The position numbers and the translations under genes are program-made. 64,000 nt of DNA from CAZWDL01 sp964632995 (lineage in GTDB: Bacteria > Bacteroidota > Bacteroidia > Chitinophagales > Saprospiraceae), in assembly GCA_964632995.1 (NCBI GenBank), contig CAZWDL010000003.1, positions 1-64,000 of the forward strand, written 5' to 3'. Below are positions 1 to 7,173 of this stretch, piece by piece (position 1 is the stretch's first letter; each line of letters begins with the position of its first letter). Below the pieces are notes generated by a model. That model was given only the letters and a program-made list of their open reading frames with translations, was not told the DNA's origin and did not search any database.

Positions 1-430
1 CCCAAAGGTCGCTAACATTTGACGAACCGGAGGTGGCCACGGGCCTCTGCGTGCAGCTCCATGCTAGCGCGGCTGAATGAATAGCTTTGCGACCTTTGGC
101 TTTCCACCTTCCGCTTTTTTACCCGCCGAAGCTTCAGTGGAGGAGGGCCGCCTTCCGATCACTTCCAGTAAATCTTGCTTCCATCTCCTATAAACGACGC
201 TGCAAACAGAAAACGCCCCTACCCTTTTCAGCCGGAAAAAAACTGCTTTCCACCGCCTGTGACCGGAAGAATACCGGAAAAAAAAGAAAAAACCACCGGA
301 TGCGGTTTCTCCTGACTTTTGGTGATCTTTTTGTTTAGGGATTCGGTTATAACAATAGACAAAGCAAAGACCAAAATCCGGAAAACGACCCTCCCAAAAA
401 TCAATTTTCGGAACCCAAAAACCAATCGCC
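1..430. other. Intergenic left edge with an 11-bp inverted repeat
   Basis: No convincing gene lies here; the open frames on both strands have no family character. The sequence CCAAAGGTCGC at 2-12 recurs inverted as GCGACCTTTGG at 89-99, a perfect 11-bp pair about 76 bases apart, so the first 100 bases may be a small palindromic element or a long hairpin. The window edge cuts it, so its outer boundary cannot be seen. The rest (100-430) is A-rich leader for the following gene. Confidence 0.4.
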
Positions 431-1114
431 ATGAAACTTGCCCCCCAATTTTTTCTGCTCGCTTTGCTTTACCTGCTACCTATCTGCACGTCCGCTCAAC
501 CGGTCCTCAGCAATGATTTCGCGGCCATTACCGCCCCCGACACTGTTGCGATACTTCCTGAAAAAGAAGGGGATGCCGAAGCCTTTTTTGAGCAGTATTA
601 CCTCTTTGCCATTGAGCTGAGCATGCACTTCAAGGTTCCTGCCACCATCATCCTTTCGGTGGCCGCCCTCGAATCCGGTTACGGCCGGGCCGCCTCGCGC
701 GTTGTACAGGAATGTAACAATTTTTTCAACATCAAAACCTGGAGTGATACGGTTCCGCGCTGCTGTGTCAGCAAGGATACGATCTTCACCACAGGGGAGG
801 TGGATTGCTACCTGTTTTTCGAAACCCCGAAAGAGAGTTTCCGCGCCTTCTGCCGTAAGATGCACGAAAAGCGCTATCGCCACCTGCTGTCCCTTCCCCG
901 CTGGGACTATCGCAACTGGGCCCGGGGATTATGGGCCGCCGGCTATGCAACGGATCCCGTTTACGCGAATAAGCTGATCGGCATCATCGAGCGCTACCAC
1001 CTCCGCCGCCACGACCCGGTACCGGTACCGCATCCCTACGATGAGCCGGGGATTGATCAGGTTTATCGTCAAACCGGAGTTTCCGGTGCAGCCGGGTCAA
1101 GGGTTCTGCAGTAG
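431..1114 (+). CDS. Secreted glucosaminidase-domain protein (GH73/FlgJ-like)
   Basis: Probable peptidoglycan hydrolase cleaving the N-acetylglucosaminyl bond, exported to the periplasm. The protein (227 aa) opens with a signal peptide (residues 1-22, ending TSAQ). From about residue 55 it carries the glucosaminidase fold: the motif AALESGYGRA contains the expected catalytic Glu, followed by NNFFNIK, a short Cys-containing insert, then the SFRAFCRKMHEKRY and WARGLWAAGYATDP blocks typical of the family. The last ~30 residues are a proline-rich tail. It is convergent with the next gene and stands alone. The family assignment is firm; the actual bond cleaved is inferred. Confidence 0.85.
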   Translation: MKLAPQFFLLALLYLLPICTSAQPVLSNDFAAITAPDTVAILPEKEGDAEAFFEQYYLFAIELSMHFKVPATIILSVAALESGYGRAASRVVQECNNFFNIKTWSDTVPRCCVSKDTIFTTGEVDCYLFFETPKESFRAFCRKMHEKRYRHLLSLPRWDYRNWARGLWAAGYATDPVYANKLIGIIERYHLRRHDPVPVPHPYDEPGIDQVYRQTGVSGAAGSRVLQ

Positions 1115-1259
1115 CCCGGTTGGCGTTTTGCCGGCTCGGCAGGCTCTGAGATCGGAGGTATATTGCTTTAAATACATTTTGGGAAATCCGTATAATCCGT
1201 GGCTTTTTTAAAAACTTTCCTGGCAAAAGCAGAATGGTGAATAGTAACACCATGAAACG

Positions 1260-3332
1260 CTACCGCAGTGTCAGGGTAGCCACATCGACGGCCTCCTGCA
1301 GTTCGGTGTAGCACAGTAGGCCTGCCGATAGTTCGCGTCGCAGCAGTTCGCGGTCGTCAAAACCATGGCGGAAAGCGGTAGCCAGCTGTTTCAGCGCCTC
1401 CGAAAACTGAAGGTGCTGTGCATGGTAGCAGGCTGAATGGAAGTAGAGCAATTCCGAAGCCTCTCGCTCGAAGGGCTCATCCGGGTCACGGCCAGGAAGA
1501 ATGAGATTATTGAGGCGTCCGGTGAGAAAAGTAGCCAGCCCCTGGTGTTTGCGGTTCAGTTCTTCAAAACGGGGACTGCTGCGGCCTTCGAGGGGTATGG
1601 AAATGCGCTCCGCAAAAAGCTGTTCGAAGGGCCGGTCTTCCCGGATCAGAATCTCGCGGCCGCAGCGCAGGGTATTGTGACTTGAGATGGAGGAAGAAAC
1701 ACCGTAGAAGTGGTGAACCCGGCTGCGCTCTTTGGCGGCCACCCTAAAGAGCAGGTGGATGAAGAAGTTCCGGTCATTGCGCTGATGAATACCTACAGAC
1801 AGGAAATTATTGAGAAAGTACGACGCCTCGCCCTTCATTATGCTGCCGGCTTGTTGGTGGTATTGCGCGACATTGATGTCTTTCATGATAACTTTACCAT
1901 CCCGGGACAATTTCAGGGGAACGGCGTGAATTTCCGTTTCATTCGTGCTCAAATGATAGCAATAATACGTACCGGCAAGTTGGCGAAGAAAATCCTGCCC
2001 CACCGGTTTTAATGACTGTGCAGTCAGCAACTGATACTTTTCGAGAATGACAGGAGCATCTACGTACTGGTCCATCTCTCCCCGTAGAAAAGGATGCAAC
2101 ATGGATTCTTCTTCGAGTAACAGGCGTAAACGTCGCTCGTCATTTAGCGGAATTCGCTTGACCAGCTTTTTGGAATAGGGTTGCGCCACTCGTTTCAGCA
2201 TAATACGACCGGCGATCGGACTGTGACCATCCTCCACCCCGGAATACACCCCTAAAAGGTACTCATTGCCCCAGTTATCCTCAATGCCCGGCGGATCTAC
2301 ATTCAAAATTATTTGCGTCTGGAAATATCCCTGCTGCCGCTGGTAATTGAATTGAGCAACGATATTGTTATGCCGGAAATCCAGAATTGTACCTCTATTT
2401 TCACCCGATACCCGCGACCAGAAGCGGATTCGGCAGCCTTCGTATACCTCAAAAGCGAGTTGATGAATGTACTGCCGGTCACGCCGGCTCTCCAGAATAT
2501 AGCCCTGGTACACGCCTTGAAAGTCTTCCAGGGCCTTTAACAACAATCGCTGATCCCCTCCTATCTTCGGATGCTGGGCATGCAGCCCCGCATCAATGCG
2601 ATGTACCCCCAACAGCAAATATACCAGAGGATCTATCCCGGGCTGCCGGATCAATTCTTCCGCCTCCTCCAAGGGCATACGTTGTAAAACGACCCGCCCG
2701 CAACTGGGGCCGGTTGCCGCAAAAATGCCGACAAACAGGTGCCCATGCAACTCGTCAAACTGCATTTTAAAGCAATTCAGCGCCGGAATATTGTCAATTT
2801 CACCCCGTACCGCATCTATCCGCTTATTGAAGAGCAGAAAAAACTCTCGCCCTTTCAAGCGGATAACCTCTCCTTTATAACTGGCGCGGGGGATCCCCGA
2901 AGCCCCGTCGTACAGCGTTAGTTCCGCCTGGTTGCCACGTACGAACAGTTTCGACTTCTCTACGCGGTCTTCCTTGTCGTAACTCCGGTTGAGGTGATAG
3001 TAAACGTAGTAAAGACCACTCTCCTCAGAAGCGGCTGCTCCCATATGAAGAAGCTTGCCCTGAAACTGAATTTCATCCCTTTCCGGGTTAATCGTCAGGG
3101 AAAAAACAGCAATAATTTTTCGAATACACTCGAGTCGCTGCGCATCCGTTACGTGATTATCTGGCTTTTTGGCACGACTGAGTTCCGTATCCCTAAGACC
3201 GGCATGCCCGGCAATTTGCTTTTGAAGTAACTTTTCTCCATAAATACTTTTGTATTGGTGCTGGATTGACCTGATGAGCCGTTCCAGCAATTCCGCCAGC
3301 TCACCGGCATTCATTTCCTGCAATTTTTTCAT
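1260..3332 (-). CDS. Large HTH protein with three repeats of an unrecognised module
   Basis: I do not recognise this protein (690 aa from ATG at 3332; an in-frame TTG at 3362 would add 10 residues). Residues 36-75 read as an XRE-like helix-turn-helix: a K/Q-IAGHAGL turn, DTELSRAKKP, then a helix ending RLECIRKI. Three ~110-residue beta-rich modules follow at about 106-219, 271-381 and 452-564. Each starts with G-x-Y-x-x-Y, has a short Asp/Arg strand pair in the middle and ends in a G-x-(I/V)-L-x-R type strand. Residues 624-690 are helical and TPR-like. There is no signal peptide or membrane segment, so it should be cytoplasmic. It may be a one-component regulator whose modules bind a ligand; that is inference. 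Confidence 0.8.
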   Translation of the reverse strand: MKKLQEMNAGELAELLERLIRSIQHQYKSIYGEKLLQKQIAGHAGLRDTELSRAKKPDNHVTDAQRLECIRKIIAVFSLTINPERDEIQFQGKLLHMGAAASEESGLYYVYYHLNRSYDKEDRVEKSKLFVRGNQAELTLYDGASGIPRASYKGEVIRLKGREFFLLFNKRIDAVRGEIDNIPALNCFKMQFDELHGHLFVGIFAATGPSCGRVVLQRMPLEEAEELIRQPGIDPLVYLLLGVHRIDAGLHAQHPKIGGDQRLLLKALEDFQGVYQGYILESRRDRQYIHQLAFEVYEGCRIRFWSRVSGENRGTILDFRHNNIVAQFNYQRQQGYFQTQIILNVDPPGIEDNWGNEYLLGVYSGVEDGHSPIAGRIMLKRVAQPYSKKLVKRIPLNDERRLRLLLEEESMLHPFLRGEMDQYVDAPVILEKYQLLTAQSLKPVGQDFLRQLAGTYYCYHLSTNETEIHAVPLKLSRDGKVIMKDINVAQYHQQAGSIMKGEASYFLNNFLSVGIHQRNDRNFFIHLLFRVAAKERSRVHHFYGVSSSISSHNTLRCGREILIREDRPFEQLFAERISIPLEGRSSPRFEELNRKHQGLATFLTGRLNNLILPGRDPDEPFEREASELLYFHSACYHAQHLQFSEALKQLATAFRHGFDDRELLRRELSAGLLCYTELQEAVDVATLTLR

Positions 3333-3623
3333 AAACGGGGTAGAATTACATAGAGCCTTCAACTGTCGCTAACCTGCTCAATTGCAGACAATTCTTTCAA
3401 CTTGTACACAATTGTAGAGCCATCCCCCGACAAGCCATCCAATTGTTTGACTCAAAGGGAAATACCAAATATATTGCCACATATACCGGTTGTTGGAAAA
3501 ATTAAATTTATTAAAAATTATTTTCCCAAAATAACTCATCCCGAAAAAACTACTGAATACCCTGAAAGCACCAATTGTCCTTTCTGAATAAAGCTCCCTT
3601 TTTCTAACCAAAAACCAAACACC

Positions 3624-4094
3624 ATGGCTGACCTCTCTACCAGATCCCGTAGTTCCGGCTCCTTCGTATGGAAGCTTTTATTTGTGGCTTTGTTGGGAAT
3701 CGTGGTTTACCATTACTCCGGTTCTCCCAGACCCGATGATATTCAGCATTTCCAGGAGGTTCCTCTCGACCAATTACTAGAAAGACCAGCTGCTTACCAT
3801 CTCGACACTGTGGTAATCGTGAAATGCCGCCTGGTAAAAGGCAACTACGTACTATGGCGCGGTATTTACCACCTGGAAACGCTCGACGGCGCCAGGCGGC
3901 ATCGGGTTTTCAGCAGTAATTTACTCGATATTACATACGGAAGCCGCGTACAAATGCTCTGCGTGGTGAAAGTGCTTTTCGATAACGAAAAGCGTTCCGT
4001 CTTGCACATCCGTGAGATCGCTACCGTATCCGTAGACGTCCCCAAACCACAAAGACCGGCCAAACGGAAGTACTCCACCGCTAAAGCCGGGTGA
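3624..4094 (+). CDS. Small membrane-anchored protein, OB-like beta domain
   Basis: Hypothetical protein of 156 aa. Residues 14-30 form one membrane segment (FVWKLLFVALLGIVVYHY) after a short Ser/Arg-rich head. The remaining ~110 residues look like an all-beta domain: alternating hydrophobic strands such as DTVVIVKCRLVKG, SRVQMLCVVKVLF and LHIREIATVSV resemble an OB-fold, as in bacterial OB proteins that set limits on membrane-proximal complexes. The tail is basic (KPQRPAKRKYS). It stands alone, 291 bases from the divergent HTH gene, and is followed by a strong terminator. No function can be assigned. Confidence 0.75.
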   Translation: MADLSTRSRSSGSFVWKLLFVALLGIVVYHYSGSPRPDDIQHFQEVPLDQLLERPAAYHLDTVVIVKCRLVKGNYVLWRGIYHLETLDGARRHRVFSSNLLDITYGSRVQMLCVVKVLFDNEKRSVLHIREIATVSVDVPKPQRPAKRKYSTAKAG

Positions 4095-4135
4095 AAGACG
4101 CCTCTTGTGTAACTCCATTTTAAACCAAAGCTCAG

Positions 4136-4169
4136 GGCTGTCCGGTTGTTCCGGGCAGCCTTTTTTTTT
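4136..4169 (+). terminator. Rho-independent terminator
   Basis: GGCTGTCCGG and CCGGGCAGCC form a 10-bp stem (one G-T pair) around the loop TTGTT, followed directly by nine T residues. It lies 42 bases after the stop of the preceding plus-strand gene, which it should terminate. Confidence 0.9.
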
Positions 4170-4337
4170 CCTGCCCCACCTGCGTAAGGACTAAATTTTT
4201 CATGTGAGATACCGGTTTCTAAGCACTCGGGATTTCCAGCCCCTAAATCCCCCGCTGGCGGCTATCATTTGTACATAACTCTAGAGAAGTTTATGCCAAC
4301 TGTCAACCGCGTATAAAAGTCAAAAGCACCGGAAAGC

Positions 4338-4739
4338 CTAATCCTCCGGAAACCCCTCCTCTATCCAGCACCGGAACAGGTCCAGTTCCCGTGGGGTGAG
4401 GTTATCTTTGCGGGAGCGGGGAAACACCGAACTGTTGGGCGGCATGCCCTGGGCGGGATCATCCCGCAGTTCGATTACGCGGGTAGGAATATCATCGAAC
4501 GCCTGGCTGAGCCCTTCATAATTAGTAAAATCGAAAGGGCCGATGCCGCCGGCGCCGTCGTGGCAGCCGGAGTAGGCGCAGCTGCTGTCGATGACGGATT
4601 TCATCTGATCCTCGTAAGTAACGCGTAGAGTACCGCAAAGGTCCGGAGCTTCCGGTTCCGGCAGTTGATTGTACTCGCAAAAACTCAGCAATACCCAAAT
4701 TAGTAAGGCGGGAAACAAAAGACGGGTGGAAATTTTCAT
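4338..4739 (-). CDS. Haem-binding lipoprotein-like protein with a CX4CH motif
   Basis: Secreted protein of 133 aa. The N-terminus is a signal peptide with a possible lipobox (LLSFC, Cys at ~21). Residues ~53-60 read CAYSGCHDG, a cytochrome c-like haem site with four rather than two residues between the cysteines, as seen in many Bacteroidota and planctomycete-type cytochrome proteins. GMPPNSS near residue 100 could supply the methionine ligand, and the end (LTPRELDLFRCWIEEGFPED) is the usual tail of such domains. It lies 35 bases after the DUF5777 barrel gene on the same strand, and the two are probably co-transcribed. Electron transfer is likely; covalent haem is inferred. Confidence 0.75.
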   Translation of the reverse strand: MKISTRLLFPALLIWVLLSFCEYNQLPEPEAPDLCGTLRVTYEDQMKSVIDSSCAYSGCHDGAGGIGPFDFTNYEGLSQAFDDIPTRVIELRDDPAQGMPPNSSVFPRSRKDNLTPRELDLFRCWIEEGFPED

Positions 4740-4774
4740 AGGAAATCGCTTGAAAGGTAATCAAAAAGAAAGGC

Positions 4775-5636
4775 TCATCTATTCAAGAAGAAAATCCTGG
4801 TGATATTGAAACCAAAGTGGATGTCGCCCTCCAGCCACTCTCCGGTCGTTTGGGTGAGGAAGCCGCTGTGGGCCATGGAGGTGGAATTGGAAAGATGCAG
4901 CTGGAAAACATGGCCACCGGTAAGAATATCGACTCCAAGGGAGAGAGGGTTGTGGTAATTATTTCCATTGTCGTCGCCGGAGGGCAGCTGATCACCCGGC
5001 ACGTAAAAGTATGCTGCCGTGATGCTCACCGTCGGCGATATATCCTGACGCGCAGCGATTCCAATCGCCCAAACGTCATTTTCTTCATCAAATTCCACCA
5101 GGTTGCGGTGTACGAGGGTGGGCATAAGCTGCAGGGAAAAGTCTTTACTGAATTTTCTGCCAATCAATAGTTGGTAGGTATAGGCAAAGCGGTAGGAAAA
5201 AACATTTTCGGGATCAGGGTTATTTTTGGTTCCGATGAGATCCATAGCGACCAGTCCGGCGACGGTGATGGGCATTTCCCGCTTTCCGGTGCTTTGCCAC
5301 AGAAACTTGTATTTGACGAAGCCATCCCAGATATCCCGGAAACTGCTCCTTCCCAGTCCCACGGTCAGCCGGTCGCTGATACCGTAATCCACCCCCAGAC
5401 GGATCATAGCATTATCGAGTCCGTAAAACTGGAAAAAAGCCGGAATTGAGTGTTCCAAAACGGTGGGAAATTTTCATATCCAGCACGCCGCCTCGCGTGC
5501 TCTCGATAGCGTGGCTGTTGATAACCCGGTTGCTCCGGAAAGCTCCCGTGATGAATTCAATTTCTTCTTGTTCCTGTCCCGGTGACAAGCTCCAAAACAG
5601 TAAGAATAGTATAGTGACACAATACAACCGTCTCAT
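4775..5636 (-). pseudogene. DUF5777 family outer-membrane barrel gene, frameshifted
   Basis: Two overlapping frames together make one ~286-residue protein. The first (5636 down to ~5438) gives a signal peptide and the family start (SNRVINSHAIES, DMKISHRFGTLNSGFF). The second (from ~5437 down to 4775) continues with QFYGLDNAMIRLGVDYG and the rest of the barrel, ending FFLNR. The join is at a run of six A on the plus strand (5433-5438, read as T6). Removing one base restores a continuous reading frame. A real frameshift, a sequencing error or slippage would all look like this. DUF5777 barrels often sit beside c-type cytochrome-like proteins, as here. Confidence 0.8.
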
Positions 5637-5740
5637 AATCAGCGATGGGTTAGAGATGAGAAAGAACGAGCTTTCTTCTCCAACAAGGCGGGAAATGAAG
5701 ATGTTGGATAGCCGAAAAGGAGCCCCTGCAAAGGAAGGAT

Positions 5741-6172
5741 TCAGACAATCTTTTTCATCAGGCGGTCGATCGTCGACTCCGGAGGCTGTCCGGCGTCGAT
5801 AGCGCTGGTTATCTGACCGATGAGGGAATCAACCACAGGCCTGGGAAACCCCAGTCGGCGCGCCGTGACCCGGCAAAGCGACAGTTCGCGCGGACGCAGC
5901 TGCCCGTCCAGCAAAAGAACGAGCACCGCATCGTAAAGCTGCTCGATACAGGCCCGGATATTGGCGGGCATGGAAAAAGATAAGCGCCGGCCACGACGGA
6001 AAATCCCTTCTACCTCCATAGGCCCAAGTCCAGCTCTGAGCCCTACGCGAAAGAGCAGATCCCGGTCAGCGGTGGTTACCGGCCCTGTTTCAAAAGCCAC
6101 TGCCAGAAGGTTTCGGACATGGTCGCGCCGCTGCGAAGGATCCCTACTGTCGAAGATATCGAAAGAAGACAT
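5741..6172 (-). CDS. TerB-like helical protein, two tandem half-repeats
   Basis: All-helical protein of 143 aa, with no signal peptide. Two similar segments follow each other: residues ~16-60 (LLAVAFETGPVTTADRDLLF) and ~84-125 (LVLLLDGQLRPRELSLCRV). Each has the TerB/DjlA pattern of a hydrophobic helix, a short acidic-Gly turn, a P/T-x-x-E/D cap and a second helix. No metal-binding signature is obvious. The function of stand-alone TerB-like proteins is poorly known. A second TerB-like segment occurs at the N-terminus of the acyl-CoA oxidase at 9903-12242. The assignment rests on pattern only. Confidence 0.65.
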   Translation of the reverse strand: MSSFDIFDSRDPSQRRDHVRNLLAVAFETGPVTTADRDLLFRVGLRAGLGPMEVEGIFRRGRRLSFSMPANIRACIEQLYDAVLVLLLDGQLRPRELSLCRVTARRLGFPRPVVDSLIGQITSAIDAGQPPESTIDRLMKKIV

Positions 6173-6316
6173 AAGGTTTAGCTTTTTAGTTCATCGCAAA
6201 TGCTCGGCCTCAGGGATTTTTTGAGATGACAGACAATACCCAGCCCATCCAAAACCTGGAGGCCGTAAGACAGATCTGCCATATCGGGGGGAGATAAGAT
6301 GACGTGCGGTGCTTAC

Positions 6317-6340
6317 AACACCAGCCGTTTAGCTGGTGTT
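6317..6340. repeat. 9-bp perfect hairpin
   Basis: AACACCAGC pairs perfectly with GCTGGTGTT around a six-base loop. No T-run follows on either strand, so it is not a standard terminator. It lies in the non-coding stretch upstream of the TerB-like gene. Confidence 0.5.
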
Positions 6341-6512
6341 CCGGTCAAAACGCCAATCACACCTGCACTGGAACAACAACAAATATATTATTTTGATGCG
6401 AATAGAAGAATTTTTCACTCCTTTTAAAATACAAATTTGTGGATTATTTTGTTTCCACCGGGTCAGAAGGGTGATACAGACTCTCTGCCACTCAGGCTGT
6501 GGCTTCCACCAT

Positions 6513-6540
6513 AAAAAAAAGCCGGATTAAAAAATCCGGC
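6513..6540 (-). terminator. Rho-independent terminator of the candidate small RNA
   Basis: GCCGGATT (6521-6528) pairs with AATCCGGC (6533-6540). Read on the minus strand, the stem is followed by eight T (plus-strand A run at 6513-6520). No minus-strand protein gene ends here, which is why a non-coding transcript is proposed. Confidence 0.8.
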
Positions 6541-6722
6541 TCTTGAAAGCATAAAAACGTCTATGGGATATGTATCGGTTAAGGGATTTCGGCTGTTGTC
6601 TTTTGCGGAATGGGTAGAGCGATTCCGTCTTCACTTTTCAGGATCACTTCGCTCTACCCACTTCTCGCATCTTGTCGCTCCTCCAAGGGAGCCGTTCTTC
6701 ATGGGACAGTGTTGGGAATAGG
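6513..6722 (-). ncRNA. Candidate ~210-nt structured small RNA (6S-like?)
   Basis: There is no gene between 6173 and 7173, but on the minus strand a transcription unit can be read. A -33 TTTG (6757-6760) and a -7-like CTATTTTG (6728-6735, one box short of the TANNTTTG consensus) predict a start near 6722. The transcript would contain a GCTCC/GGAGC hairpin (about 6675-6695) and a perfect 11-bp stem GGGTAGAGCGA/TCGCTCTACCC (6649-6659 with 6612-6622) with a partly paired interior. It ends at a clean terminator: the 8-bp stem GCCGGATT/AATCCGGC (6521-6540) followed on the minus strand by eight T. The size and long internal stem recall 6S RNA, but I cannot match it to a family. Confidence 0.55.
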
Positions 6723-6727
6723 TCAAA

Positions 6728-6760
6728 CAAAATAGTTCATGGGAAAATAAATGTGTCAAA
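6728..6760 (-). promoter_or_regulatory. Bacteroidota-type promoter for the candidate small RNA
   Basis: On the minus strand TTTG (6757-6760) is followed after 21 bases by CTATTTTG (6728-6735). The Bacteroidota housekeeping consensus is TTTG, about 19-21 bases, TANNTTTG. The -7 box keeps the TTTG half only. Confidence 0.4.
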
Positions 6761-7173
6761 CGAACAAAAACGGGATTATAATTTATCAGTAAAAAAATCG
6801 GTTATGGGATTTTACGTTTTTCGTGGAATTCTAATTAATTGCTAGTGTTTCATCTAATTGACAATTCAAAGGTAAGCGCAAACGACAGCCGGTGCAAATA
6901 CTCTTTTACGCATTTTTCAACACCCTGATCGAGCACGATGTAACTCAGACATTTCAACAAACAGCCTAAACCCTTGAATAAACTGGTTAAAAATCAAACA
7001 ATTTAATATTTTTCAAATATAATTAGCATCAAAAATCGAAACATCAATATTCTCTGATCTCATTTTTTCGTAGTTTTTTTTCATTCTCCCGTCAGAAAAG
7101 AATTCGTTTTGCCTGGAAATGGCAAGCAATCACTGTTTGACTTAGGGAAAATGACTATTTTTTCGCAAAAAAA

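Noticed and set aside
64..432. 122-codon minus-strand frame at the left edge
   Set aside because: Phe/Lys-rich translation of A-rich leader DNA; no family character, and it overlaps the start of a clear plus-strand gene.
6336..6530. 64-codon plus-strand frame in the large gap
   Set aside because: Runs through the terminator hairpin; composition not protein-like.
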